Shown here in pieces: positions 24,602 to 33,202 of a DNA stretch of 64,000 nucleotides. The position numbers and the translations under genes are program-made. The notes beneath the pieces are model-generated. The model was not told the origin of the DNA. It worked only from the letters and a program-made list of their open reading frames with translations, and did not search any database. Position 1 is the first letter of the stretch. Each line of letters starts with the position of its first letter. The stretch comes from Magnetospirillum sp. ME-1 (GTDB taxonomy: Bacteria > Pseudomonadota > Alphaproteobacteria > Rhodospirillales > Magnetospirillaceae): assembly GCF_002105535.1 (NCBI RefSeq), contig NZ_CP015848.1, forward strand, positions 2,339,098-2,403,097. The letters are read 5' to 3'.

Positions 24602-24850
24602 ATGAGAATGCAGACACGCGCCATGTCGGCCATGGAGGCGGGAGCCAACACCGGGATCGGCTTCTGCCTGTCCTGGGCGCTTGCCGCCTTCGTCTATCCA
24701 TTGTTCGGCGTGGAGGCCTCGCCCTCCCAGACGCTGGCCATCACCATCGCCTTCACCGCCCTGTCCGTCGTGCGCTCCTATGCGCTGCGGCGGGCCTTCG
24801 AGCTGCTGCGCCGCCGGTCATCCCGGCAGGAAGCGGCCGCGCCGGGCTGA
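24602..24850 (+). CDS. small membrane protein, DUF7220-like, 82 aa
   Basis: Two membrane helices are evident (about residues 15-35 and 44-62) followed by a basic tail. The pattern EAGANTGIGF, YPLFGVEASPSQ and [12 protein letters not shown] matches small inner-membrane proteins found on phages and plasmids. Their function is not established. Start codons at 24602 and 24608 are both plausible, with GAGGGA just upstream. Confidence 0.7.
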   Translation: MRMQTRAMSAMEAGANTGIGFCLSWALAAFVYPLFGVEASPSQTLAITIAFTALSVVRSYALRRAFELLRRRSSRQEAAAPG

Positions 24851-24871
24851 ACCCCATCCCAGGAGACCGGC

Positions 24872-25480
24872 ATGCTGGAATGGCTCGCCGCAGAATTCGA
24901 ACGCGCCCGGGAGCGGGTCCGTCCAAGCCATGACGAATGGATGGAGAGGAAGGGCATCGGCCCCGCCGCGCTGGCCATCGCCGGCGGCTACGGCGTCGCC
25001 CGCGCCATCCTCTCGCCGGACGGCTCATGGGAACCCGCCGAGGAAGGCGGGGATCCCGTCATCGTGCTTCCCGCATGGACGCCGGACGGAGAAGGCCCGA
25101 GGGTCCTCTACGATCTCGTCGCCTTCCAGCCCGCTGGACCCGATTACCCTTGCTGGCGCCGCCGCCTCGACGCCATCTGGCTCGGGGAGGACGAGCTGGC
25201 CCTGGCCGCCTACTGGCACTTCCCAATCACCCTGCGCTCCAGCGCCATGTCCTGGCTCCGCGCCGGGGCCAGCGGCTCCGTCATCCTCGACTGGGACCGC
25301 GCCATCGGCCGCCTGTTCGAATCCCCCGAGGTCGTCGGCGAGACGGAAGGCCTCGCCCTGCGGCTCCGCCAGGAGCTGACCCGCTCCCTGCTCGAGCGCA
25401 TGCCGAGGATCGCGCTGCTCCCCGCGCCGCCCCGTCCCGCCATCGAGGACGAGGATGCCGCTCTAGTGTTCGCAGCATGA
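24872..25480 (+). CDS. hypothetical protein, 202 aa
   Basis: No family was assigned. The N-terminus resembles a GYGVARAILSPDGSWEPAEE segment followed by a domain rich in Trp and Pro (YDLVAFQPAGPDYPCWRRRL, DAIWLGEDELALAAYWHFPI). The C-terminus is basic and helical. It is soluble. The ATG follows CAGGAGACCGGC. The stop overlaps the ATG of the next gene by 4 bp (ATGA), so the two are translationally coupled. Confidence 0.65.
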   Translation: MLEWLAAEFERARERVRPSHDEWMERKGIGPAALAIAGGYGVARAILSPDGSWEPAEEGGDPVIVLPAWTPDGEGPRVLYDLVAFQPAGPDYPCWRRRLDAIWLGEDELALAAYWHFPITLRSSAMSWLRAGASGSVILDWDRAIGRLFESPEVVGETEGLALRLRQELTRSLLERMPRIALLPAPPRPAIEDEDAALVFAA

Positions 25481-26145
25481 GCCCCGCGCTCGACCTGTTC
25501 GGAATGCCGGAGCCGGAGAAGAGGAAGGGAAAGGCGAAGCCGTCCCTCCCCTCCCCCATGCCGCGTCCATCCGAACCCTCCGCTCAGGCGAACGCCGGCC
25601 TCGACGAGCCTCCGGGCTGGAAGGGCGTCATCCCACGACGGCCCTCCTCCCCTCCCCTGCCGGTGCTGCTGGCCGCCGAGGACGGCGCATGGTCCGTGCA
25701 GGGCCCCGAAGGGGATTCCTTGCGGGTGCTCGTCGCCGATCCCTCCTCCATCCCCCATGGGCCGGCCGCATCGGCCGTGCGTGCCTGGCACGAGGACGGC
25801 ATGGACTACCGCTTCCCCGAGCGGCTGGACGCCGAGCGCGTGCTGTGGAGGGTGATGCTCCCGCGGCTGGTCTTCATCTCCATCGCTCCGGGAGCAGGGC
25901 AGGGGACCGCCTGGCTGTCCTGGACGGGCAGCGCCGTCGTTCCGTCCGATGAAGCGGCCGCACTCGCCTGGGACCCCGTGGAAGGCGGCTGGCTGCTCCC
26001 GCCTCTGGAAGGGGGCGAGCAGCAGATCCGCTGGGCCGAGGCCCTGCGCAGGAACTACCTGCGGCGCTTCCCCGGTCATAAGCCGCCCATGAGCACGAGC
26101 GCCGGATGGTGGATACGCCACCGGCTCCGTCTCGGGGCCGACTGA
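25477..26145 (+). CDS. hypothetical protein, 222 aa
   Basis: The function is unknown. The protein starts MSPALDLFGMPEPEKRKGKA with a proline-rich linker to residue 65, then a mixed alpha/beta domain with several tryptophans and a basic C-terminus (RRNYLRRFPGHKPPMS). The LDLF near the N-terminus is a possible clamp-binding motif, though weak. It is coupled by a 4-bp overlap to 24872-25480. Confidence 0.6.
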   Translation: MSPALDLFGMPEPEKRKGKAKPSLPSPMPRPSEPSAQANAGLDEPPGWKGVIPRRPSSPPLPVLLAAEDGAWSVQGPEGDSLRVLVADPSSIPHGPAASAVRAWHEDGMDYRFPERLDAERVLWRVMLPRLVFISIAPGAGQGTAWLSWTGSAVVPSDEAAALAWDPVEGGWLLPPLEGGEQQIRWAEALRRNYLRRFPGHKPPMSTSAGWWIRHRLRLGAD

Positions 26146-26211
26146 TTCAAAGACAAGCAACCGGCGTTTCCCGGCAGGAAGCGCATCGCCCTCCGGGCGG
26201 AAGGAGAGGAC

Positions 26212-27489
26212 ATGGCCGACACGAGAAGCCTGCTCGAAGCCGGATGGTCCGCCATCCAGGATCGCTTCCTCGCCACCCTGCGCACCGTCGCGGAAGGAGG
26301 AAGCCCCGGCGCATGGAGCAATGGGCTCCTGGCCATCACCGGCACCGACTGGATGAACGCCTCCACGGGCCGCCGCTACAGGGGGCCGTTCAATCGCGGA
26401 ATGCTCCACTGCGCGATCGGCTCGACCCTCGACCGGCGGGTGGCCACCGCCTGCCAGCTCGGCCGCATGGGATTCCCCGACCCAGCCGCGCACGGCATCA
26501 AGGCCCATGCCATGATCCTCACGCCCATCAAGCTCTCTCCCAAGGACGAGGAGGAGCAGGGGGAGGACGAACGCGAGCGCGTGGTGTTCCGCCCCGCCGG
26601 GGTGTTCTCCATCGGCCTCCTGCGCGCCTGGGAAGCCGAGGACGGGACGAAGCCATGGGAGGCCCTGCCCTCCATCATCGAGCTGCCCCCGGCCGAATGG
26701 ACCGCCCAGCACGAGGCGGGCGTCCTCTCCATCATCCCCGACCTCGCCCGGGGCGTCGGCGCGACGCTGGAAGTCGCCCTGGTGAAGTCCCCGCACGTCA
26801 CCCTGCGGGATGGCCATCCCCTCATCCGCCTGCCGGATCCGGCGCAGCAGATCGGCGACGAGGCCGAGATGCTGGCGAACCGCCTCAGCAGCGCCATCCA
26901 TGAATGCGCCCACGCCACCGGCTTCGGCTCCTGCCCCGCAACGGAAGGGACCAAGCGCGTCATGACCGGCGGCCACGGCTCCATCGACTACGCACGGGAG
27001 GAGCTGGTCGCCGAGATCACCGCCGCCCGGATGATGCAGATCCTCGGGCTGGAGGAATCCCCCGGCTTCCTGGCGAAGAAGTGCGCCTATGTCGGCGGCT
27101 GGGCCAAGCCGCTCCTCGCGGGCGGGCAGGAGGCGGGCAAGCTGCTCCGCTCGGTGCTCGAAGACAGCGAGAAGGTCGTATCCGTCCTCGTGGCCGCCCT
27201 GGAAGGGAACGCCTTCTTCTCCGCACGCCTCGCTCTGCTGGCCTCCAACGAGCAGGAGAACCGCATCCCCGACGCCGCCGAGCCGATGGCCAGCGAGATT
27301 CCCGACTGGCGGGACGCCGACGGCCTGGATGCGCTCACCCCGGCGCAGATGGATCGGGCCGCCGCCTCCTACGCCGCCAAGAAGGGGAAGGGGGCCGCCA
27401 TCGCTTCCGGCAGCCTCGCCGACTTCATCCTCCGCTCCCAGCGCAAGCGCGCGAGGAAGGGCGGACGGGAGATGGAAGCCGCCGCATAG
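26212..27489 (+). CDS. ArdC-like antirestriction protein
   Basis: The 425-aa protein has two regions. The N-terminal one carries GTDWMNASTGRRYRGPFNRG (residues 44-63), as in the ArdC N-terminal ssDNA-binding domain. The second is a zinc-metallopeptidase-like domain with HECAH (230-234) and YAREELVAEI (260-269, probable third ligand Glu). ArdC proteins of conjugative plasmids protect incoming DNA from restriction. The C-terminal 60 residues are basic (RKRARKGGR) and could bind DNA. The inserted segment KDEEEQGEDERER between strands is unusual. The ATG follows GGAGAGGAC. Confidence 0.8.
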   Translation: MADTRSLLEAGWSAIQDRFLATLRTVAEGGSPGAWSNGLLAITGTDWMNASTGRRYRGPFNRGMLHCAIGSTLDRRVATACQLGRMGFPDPAAHGIKAHAMILTPIKLSPKDEEEQGEDERERVVFRPAGVFSIGLLRAWEAEDGTKPWEALPSIIELPPAEWTAQHEAGVLSIIPDLARGVGATLEVALVKSPHVTLRDGHPLIRLPDPAQQIGDEAEMLANRLSSAIHECAHATGFGSCPATEGTKRVMTGGHGSIDYAREELVAEITAARMMQILGLEESPGFLAKKCAYVGGWAKPLLAGGQEAGKLLRSVLEDSEKVVSVLVAALEGNAFFSARLALLASNEQENRIPDAAEPMASEIPDWRDADGLDALTPAQMDRAAASYAAKKGKGAAIASGSLADFILRSQRKRARKGGREMEAAA

Positions 27490-27563
27490 GGGAGGGCAGG
27501 GGACCGCCCCGCCTTCCCGCCCAGCCGGACATCCCGGCACGACACCCTTGCAGGAGAACCCCC

Positions 27564-28097
27564 ATGGGCCTCGCCCTCGCCATGATGCGCGACGGAGAAT
27601 GCATCGACCGGATGGAAGCCGGCGGCTACACCTACGTCCACAAGTTCCGCGCCATGCTCGTCCTGATGTTCGTCGCCCAGGCATGGCAGGTCCCCGAAGC
27701 GGACCACGACGGCATCCAATCCCTGCTGGAGTGGGTGAAGGGCCTCCAGCCGGATCCCGACGCGGTGGAATTGACCGAGGACGATCTGGCCAAGGCCCTG
27801 TGGTCCGCCGATCTCGGCATCCACTACGACGCCATTCCCGAAGACCTCGCCGCAGGCTGCGGCTTCGCGTTCGGCTCCCCTGCATGGAACGCCGCCCATG
27901 GGCTGCGCAAGCTCGTGGATCATTCGGACTGCGACGGCTCGCTCACCATCGGCGAGGCCATCGACGTCGCCGCCCTGTTCGACTTCCTCCGGGAGCCGGT
28001 CATCGAACCCCGCCCGGCCGATGCCGACCTCATCCGCAGGATGGGCGACTTCATGCGGCGCGCCGCCGACGGGAGATGGCCCATCGCCTTCGTCTGA
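27564..28097 (+). CDS. hypothetical protein, 177 aa
   Basis: No family was recognised. The protein is acidic and helical with a central run of aspartates and prolines (GLQPDPDAVELTEDDLAKAL) and a SDCDGSLTIGEAIDVAALFD segment. The last segment has the D-x-D-x-S-x-T spacing of an EF-hand-like loop followed by a helix, so calcium binding is conceivable but unproven. The ATG follows AGGAGAACC. It lies between the ArdC-like and ATP-grasp genes. Confidence 0.6.
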   Translation: MGLALAMMRDGECIDRMEAGGYTYVHKFRAMLVLMFVAQAWQVPEADHDGIQSLLEWVKGLQPDPDAVELTEDDLAKALWSADLGIHYDAIPEDLAAGCGFAFGSPAWNAAHGLRKLVDHSDCDGSLTIGEAIDVAALFDFLREPVIEPRPADADLIRRMGDFMRRAADGRWPIAFV

Positions 28098-28191
28098 TGG
28101 GGAAGGGGAGGCATGATAGCCATGGCGGACCGGCCCCCAATGGGAGAGCCGGCCCGCCTCGGGCCATGGAATGCCAGGACGGGAGAACGAC

Positions 28192-29358
28192 ATGGCACGA
28201 CTGCAGATCCTCTGGCGCCCGATCGCCGACCATCTCGGCGTTCCCATCGAGAGGATGGAAGGCGCCGAATGGGAAAGGCGGAGGCATCGCGAGGCCGTCG
28301 CCAGGCACCGGGCCCTGTTCCCCGGCGTCCATGAGGATGCCGCCCAGGATTTCGAGGACTGGCACGAGAGCGTCGCCCGTCTCCATGCCGCCGTGGCGAC
28401 CGGCCTTCCCGTGTTCCTCCTCGACAGGACAGGGGGAAGCGATCCGTGCGCCATCACCGGGGCGGTCAATGCCGCCGTGGAGGACTTCGACCCGGAAGCG
28501 CCTTGCCTGCACCTCGGCACCTTCATCCGGGGAGAGACCCTGCTTCCCATCGCGTGCGACGACGAGATGCGCCGGGGATTCCCGGAAGGGCAGGGGACCC
28601 GCGCGCGGCCGGGGCAGGTGGTCTGGCCCGTGGATGCCGATGCCCGCCTTCCCGATGGCTACGCCGAACTGCGGTCGTTCCGGGACAGGGCAGGGCGCCG
28701 CGTCGCCTTCTGCGGCATCCCCGATCGGGAAGCGCCGGAATGCGTCGTGAGGAACGACATCGCCGCCATCGCCTCCGAGTGGGCGAGGGAAGGGGACGTG
28801 GATGCCCTCATCAAGCTGGTGCGCCCCGCCAAGGACTACGCCCCTATGCCGGTCCGCATCCCGCAGGGGGCGAGCCGCGAGGAAGCCGACCACGCCATCC
28901 TGCTGGCGATGGAGTGGGCCTACGAGCGGGCCGCTGGACTTCCCGACGCGCTGCTCCTGCAGGACCGCATCCCCATGAGGGACGAATACCGGGTGATCGT
29001 GGTCGATGGGCGCGCCGTCGCAGGGGCGGGATGCATCGAACGCTTCGCGCCGCCAAGCCGCATCGGCTCCGGACCCTTCGACCCTCAGGTGGAGGGAATA
29101 CGGGGAAGCGGATGCATCCGAGGCGATCCCGCCCTAGTGGCGCGCTACGCCGCCTTCGCCGAGGAAGCCGCGGAGGACATCGCCAGGGAAGCGCCCCTCT
29201 GGGGCGGCTATACGCTGGACCTCGCCCAGGACGAAGAGGGGAGGGTGCTTGTCGTGGAGATGAACCCCCTCATGAACTTCGGCCTCTACGCCATGGATGC
29301 CGAGGCCGTGGTCCATGCGCTCATGGAAGCCGCCGAGCGGCGCGCCGGAATCCGATAG
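28192..29358 (+). CDS. ATP-grasp-domain protein
   Basis: The 388-aa protein has a C-terminal half fitting an ATP-grasp ligase fold: ALLLQDRIPMRDEYRVIVVD, a central loop, then GGYTLDLAQDEEG and VLVVEMNPLMNFGLYAMD. The E-x-N of the last motif is the usual magnesium-binding pair. Such enzymes join carboxylates to amines or thiols through acyl phosphates. The substrate here is unknown. The N-terminal half is unassigned. The ATG at 28192 follows GGGAGAACGAC. Proteins of this type occur on phages and plasmids, perhaps in protein or peptide modification. Confidence 0.75.
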   Translation: MARLQILWRPIADHLGVPIERMEGAEWERRRHREAVARHRALFPGVHEDAAQDFEDWHESVARLHAAVATGLPVFLLDRTGGSDPCAITGAVNAAVEDFDPEAPCLHLGTFIRGETLLPIACDDEMRRGFPEGQGTRARPGQVVWPVDADARLPDGYAELRSFRDRAGRRVAFCGIPDREAPECVVRNDIAAIASEWAREGDVDALIKLVRPAKDYAPMPVRIPQGASREEADHAILLAMEWAYERAAGLPDALLLQDRIPMRDEYRVIVVDGRAVAGAGCIERFAPPSRIGSGPFDPQVEGIRGSGCIRGDPALVARYAAFAEEAAEDIAREAPLWGGYTLDLAQDEEGRVLVVEMNPLMNFGLYAMDAEAVVHALMEAAERRAGIR

Positions 29359-29442
29359 GCCCTGCGACTCCCTGATCGAATGTTCCCAGCTTCTCCCGCG
29401 ACGGGGGGCGGAACGGCCGCTCTCCATGCACGGAGGGACACC

Positions 29443-30855
29443 ATGCTCCATCTCGCCTACGCCTCGCTCGGCGATCACAGGGGACGCAAGCGTCTGTGGC
29501 TCGAAGGCCGCAAGCTGGAGGATGCCGGCTTCGCCCCGGCCATCCGCTACGACGCCTGCATCGACGAGGAAGCGAAGACCATCCGCCTGGTGAGGAAGGA
29601 CGACGGCTCCCGCATCGTGTCCCGGAAGAGCAAGGGAGGGAAGGACATTCCCCTCATCGACCTCGCCAACGCCGTCCTCGATCGCGCCATGCGCAACATC
29701 GGCCGAGTGCGCGTCTCCTACGATGCCGGCACCATCGAGATCTCCGTCCATCCCTTCGATCGGATGGGCGCGGAACGCGCGGCGAAGCTCGACGAGATCC
29801 GCAGAACCAGAACCGTCCGCACCGGCGGCATCTGCACGGGGGCCGGCATCCTCGATGCGGCGGTCCATGAGGGACTGGCGGAGGCAGGGCTCGATCCGTC
29901 GGCGGCATTCGCCATAGAGATCGACGAACGCTACCAGGACGCCATGATGCGGAACAACCGCGCCATGGACGGAGCCTGCACGGTCCTCGGCAGCCTCGAT
30001 GAAGCGGAACCGGAACTGCTGCCCGAGGCGTCCATCATCGTGGCTGGGATTCCCTGCACGGCGGCATCGCTGGCCGGGCGCGCCAAGAAGGGCGCAGGAA
30101 TCCCGGAGAGGGATCCCGATGTCGGGCACCTCATCGTCCCGTTCCTGTCCATCGTGAAGCATGTCGCGCCGCTGGCCGTCATCCTCGAGAATGTCCTGCC
30201 CTACCGCACGACGGCCTCCTACCTCATGGCCTGCACGATGCTGGAGCGCTGGGGATACAGGCTCCACGAGACCGACCTGCACGGGCAGGACTTCGGCGCC
30301 CTTGAGCGCCGCTCCCGCATGTGCCTGCTCGCCGTCGATCCGGCGTTGCCCTCCGATCTGCTCGAAGGCATCCGGGAAAGCCATGCCTCGCTGGAAGAAG
30401 CACGCACCATGGGCGACGCCCTCGACCATTTCGCTCCGGATGATCCGGCGTGGCGTGACATCTCCTACCTCGCCCGCAAGGAGGAAAGGGATCTGGCGGA
30501 CGGGCACGGCTTCCGTCGGCAGCTCGTTTCCCCGCAGGACGGCAGCGTGGGCGTCATCGGGCGCGGCTATTCGAAATGGCGCTCCACCGAGCCGATGATT
30601 CCGCATCCGACCAAGCCGGGCTTCGCCCGTCTGCTCACGCCAGCAGAACATGCCCGGTGCAAGGGAGTGGATCCGGCGCTCCTCGATGGAGCGGCCCCGA
30701 CGACGGCGCATGAGATGCTGGGCCAGAGCGTCATCCCGGCAGCGTTCCGCGCCGTGGGCGCAGCGCTTGGAGGCGCGATCCTCAAGGGCAGGGCCGCACC
30801 TGTTCGCCAGGACGATCTGCCTCTCTTCGCAGGGCTCCGCAGCCACGCGGCCTGA
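29443..30855 (+). CDS. C5 cytosine DNA methyltransferase, apparently solitary
   Basis: The 470-aa protein carries a C5-methyltransferase core after an N-terminal domain of about 125 residues. Motif I reads GGICTGAGILDAA (residues 128-140), motif II ends AIEIDERY, motif IV is AGIPCTAASLAG with catalytic C205, motif VI is VILENVLPY (249-251 ENV) and motif VIII has RRSRM. The usual PCQ or PCP is PCT here. No cognate restriction gene is adjacent, so a protective or regulatory role is likely. It ends LPLFAGLRSHAA. The ATG follows CGGAGGGAC. Confidence 0.83.
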   Translation: MLHLAYASLGDHRGRKRLWLEGRKLEDAGFAPAIRYDACIDEEAKTIRLVRKDDGSRIVSRKSKGGKDIPLIDLANAVLDRAMRNIGRVRVSYDAGTIEISVHPFDRMGAERAAKLDEIRRTRTVRTGGICTGAGILDAAVHEGLAEAGLDPSAAFAIEIDERYQDAMMRNNRAMDGACTVLGSLDEAEPELLPEASIIVAGIPCTAASLAGRAKKGAGIPERDPDVGHLIVPFLSIVKHVAPLAVILENVLPYRTTASYLMACTMLERWGYRLHETDLHGQDFGALERRSRMCLLAVDPALPSDLLEGIRESHASLEEARTMGDALDHFAPDDPAWRDISYLARKEERDLADGHGFRRQLVSPQDGSVGVIGRGYSKWRSTEPMIPHPTKPGFARLLTPAEHARCKGVDPALLDGAAPTTAHEMLGQSVIPAAFRAVGAALGGAILKGRAAPVRQDDLPLFAGLRSHAA

Positions 30856-31024
30856 AGGAGATCATGGGTACGGAAGCGATTTCCGGAACCGGGCGAATGG
30901 CCCCTTGATCCGATTTCGCGCACCTATGGGGAAATGCTTCGGATGGCACGGAGGGCAATCCACGGAGGATCGCCTTCCGTGCCATTTCACCATGCGTCCA
31001 GAAGCGGCCTTCAGCCTCGCGGCC

Positions 31025-31681
31025 TCATTGGCCCGATGATGGAGCGACGCCCGGCCCATCGGCCATGAAGGCCATGAAATACGAAGCCCAGTATCCCGGA
31101 GCGAAGTCGTATGTGGTCCGGAAGATCGCGCGCGCCTCGGCCTCGGGCTTGCCCCAGGTCCTCGCCTCCAAGGCCGTCACCGCCGGCTCGAATTCATCGA
31201 GGCAATGAAGGCCCTTCGCCACCCGGATCTGCGCGAGGAAGGCGATCGCCTCCTCATCGACCATGAAGTCGGCGTAGTCCCCGGCGAATGCCTGCGTCCG
31301 ATGGACCATCCTCGATCCCGGCCCGACGCCGAGCCTTCCGGCATGGGTCAGCTCATGGGCCAGCATCGCGGCCATGGCGCAGTCGCTGCGCCCCTCATCG
31401 AGGCCGACGATGCCCCTGTTCGGCTCGAAGTAGCCGGCGAGAACCCCGTCATGGGGGAAGAAGGCAAAGCGAACCTTCGGCGCCTTTCGCTCGATGGACG
31501 GATCGATGCTCGCCAGGAGACCGAGCGCCGTTGAGAGCCGTGCGTTCTGCTCCGAAGACAGAGCGGGCGGATCCTTCAGAGAGAAGGGGGAGGCGTCTTC
31601 CTCATGGGCGTTGGCGATGGGGGCGAAGGCCAGCATGGTGAAGAGAAGGGAAGCGGTCGCCGTTGTGCGGATGGATGGCAT
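31025..31681 (-). CDS. secreted HExxH protein, possible metallopeptidase
   Basis: The 218-aa protein has a clear Sec signal peptide (residues 1-25, ending ANA before HEEDAS). A HELTH motif in MLAHELTHAGRLG is the zinc-binding signature of gluzincin-type peptidases, and the downstream VDEEAIAFLAQ glutamates could provide the third ligand. The product should be periplasmic. The ATG at 31681 follows GAGGACATC. It is divergent from parA. Two palindromes at 31760-31813 lie between the genes and may regulate both. Confidence 0.7.
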   Translation of the reverse strand: MPSIRTTATASLLFTMLAFAPIANAHEEDASPFSLKDPPALSSEQNARLSTALGLLASIDPSIERKAPKVRFAFFPHDGVLAGYFEPNRGIVGLDEGRSDCAMAAMLAHELTHAGRLGVGPGSRMVHRTQAFAGDYADFMVDEEAIAFLAQIRVAKGLHCLDEFEPAVTALEARTWGKPEAEARAIFRTTYDFAPGYWASYFMAFMADGPGVAPSSGQ

Positions 31682-31759
31682 GATGTCCTCGCCGTGCGCG
31701 TCATGGCGAAGATGGGTGCCCGCGTTGAAGCGGAGTCCCGGAAAAGGGCTGGGGGCGGC

Positions 31760-31775
31760 ATAAGACGTGTCTTAT
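31760..31775. promoter_or_regulatory. palindrome upstream of parA, copy 1
   Basis: ATAAGACGTGTCTTAT is an inverted repeat with 7-bp perfect arms around a central mismatch pair. Its centre lies 38 bp from that of the second copy. It lies in the divergent region between 31681 and parA. Confidence 0.65.
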
Positions 31776-31797
31776 GTCGGGCCGGCACCTCATCCGC

Positions 31798-31813
31798 ATA
31801 AGACATGTCTTAT
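31798..31813. promoter_or_regulatory. palindrome upstream of parA, copy 2
   Basis: ATAAGACATGTCTTAT is a perfect 16-bp palindrome. The pair could be operators for autoregulation or a centromere-like partition site. The upstream in-frame ATG at 31805 lies inside this palindrome, which argues that translation of parA starts further down. Confidence 0.65.
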
Positions 31814-31858
31814 GATCCGGTACCATTCGTCGCAACGGCATGGTATGAGAGGATCGCA

Positions 31859-32539
31859 ATGCTCCATGGGAGAACCACGCGCATGACCGCATCCGTTCAG
31901 AAGAGGCTCCTCGTCGCCGGACCGAAGGGCGGCATCGGCAAGACCACTCTGGCCCGAAACATCGCGGTCGCCGCCGCGCTGGACGGCCTGGCCGTCGCCA
32001 CGCTGGACCTCGATGCCCAGCGCAGCCTCACCAAGTGGTATGGCAAGAGGCCGGTCGATATGGCGCCGATCACCCACTACGAAGCCGGGATGGTGGTCCA
32101 GGACGTGCAGGATGCCATGGCCGGGATCTCGGGCTTCGATCTCGTCGTCATCGACACGCCGCCCTCCATCGAAGACCACCCCGAGGCCTTCCGCATCCTG
32201 GCGGCCGCCGTGGATCTCATCCTTGTGCCCACGGGCCAGAGCGACGACGACCTCGACAGCGTGCGCCCCTGGATGCGCTTCATCCGCAAGACCAGAACCG
32301 ACGCAGCCTTCATCCTCAACCGGGTCAATCCCAGGACCCGCAGCTTCACCGAGGCGAAGTCCATCCTCGTGTCGGACGGGCGCGTGTGCCCCATCGAGAT
32401 CCCGACCTACGACGACGTGGCCACCACCAGCTCGCAGGGCATCGGCATCCTCGAGCTCAAGGGCGGGAAGGGGAGGGAATACGTCTCGGGCGTCTGGAAC
32501 TTCACCCGGGCGGAACTTGGCATCGGAGGCCCGGCATGA
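31859..32539 (+). CDS. parA: ParA-family partition ATPase
   Basis: The 226-aa protein has the deviant Walker A motif GPKGGIGKTT (residues 21-30), the A-prime motif LDLDAQRSLTKWY and a Walker B strand FDLVVIDTPPS. It lacks the long N-terminal HTH of plasmid P1-type ParA, so it belongs to the short ParA/MinD-like class that moves DNA or proteins over the nucleoid. The start is set at ATG 31859, preceded by GAGAGG at 6 nt. Earlier in-frame ATGs lie inside an operator-like palindrome. It overlaps the next gene by 4 bp (ATGA). Confidence 0.88.
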   Translation: MLHGRTTRMTASVQKRLLVAGPKGGIGKTTLARNIAVAAALDGLAVATLDLDAQRSLTKWYGKRPVDMAPITHYEAGMVVQDVQDAMAGISGFDLVVIDTPPSIEDHPEAFRILAAAVDLILVPTGQSDDDLDSVRPWMRFIRKTRTDAAFILNRVNPRTRSFTEAKSILVSDGRVCPIEIPTYDDVATTSSQGIGILELKGGKGREYVSGVWNFTRAELGIGGPA

Positions 32540-33162
32540 CCGGCAGCGGCTTCAAGCAGGTCAGTCGGGCGCAGGCCCAGCGGCACACCTCGGTCGACGA
32601 GCGCATCGCCCGGGCCGAGTCCACCGTCATCCCCCGCGAAACCGAAGAGGAATACGCCGAGGACATCGAGCGGCTATGGCGTGACGCGGAATCCCGCTTC
32701 CTCGCCATCGGGCGGACGCTTCTGCTGGCCAGGAAGTCGCTCAAGATGCAGGACGACACCTTCAAGGGCTTCGTGAATTCCCGCCTGCCCTTCGGCTACC
32801 AGACCGCCTACCAGCTCTGCAAGGTCGCCGCCGCAATCGACGGCAATGTGCTGACGCTGGAAGAGGTGCCGACCTCCTACGCAACGACCTACCTGTTCGC
32901 CACCATGAAGCCCGAGGAACTTGCCGAGGCGCGAAGCATGGCGCCGCCGCTGCTCCGGCCGAACGTGTCCCGCAAGGAAGTGGCCGAGTTCAAGCGCGCG
33001 AAGGCCAAGGAGCGGCTGCTGGCCGAACCCGAGGCCGAAGGCACCCTGAAGCGGCGCGAGCGCCTGGTGCGCACCATCGACGGGCTGCGCCGGCAGCGGA
33101 AGCAGATCGACGACCGGATCGCCGAGGCCGAAGCCCAGCTCGAAGCGCTGGGCGGCCGCTGA
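32536..33162 (+). CDS. DUF3102-like partner of ParA
   Basis: The 208-aa protein is translationally coupled to parA. Residues 55-110 (SRFLAIGRTLLLARKSLKMQ, then GFVNSRLPFGYQTAYQLCKV) match the DUF3102-type pattern of a long helix followed by LPFSYRTAQ. The C-terminus is a basic coiled coil (RRERLVRTIDGLRRQRKQID). No ParB nuclease-like motif is present. By position it takes the role of the DNA-binding or adaptor subunit of a partition system. This is inferred from gene order. Confidence 0.7.
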   Translation: MTGSGFKQVSRAQAQRHTSVDERIARAESTVIPRETEEEYAEDIERLWRDAESRFLAIGRTLLLARKSLKMQDDTFKGFVNSRLPFGYQTAYQLCKVAAAIDGNVLTLEEVPTSYATTYLFATMKPEELAEARSMAPPLLRPNVSRKEVAEFKRAKAKERLLAEPEAEGTLKRRERLVRTIDGLRRQRKQIDDRIAEAEAQLEALGGR

Positions 33163-33202
33163 GGCAGCGCCCACCTTCCCGGCATCGGCACAGGAGGATG
33201 CC

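Noticed and set aside
25210..27885. Minus-strand open frame of 891 codons
   Set aside because: It is the shadow of the 25477 and ArdC-like genes. Its composition is typical of an antisense frame and it has no motifs.
31805..31858. Upstream extension of parA
   Set aside because: The ATG lies inside a perfect palindrome and lacks a ribosome binding site, while 31859 has GAGAGG at 6 nt.
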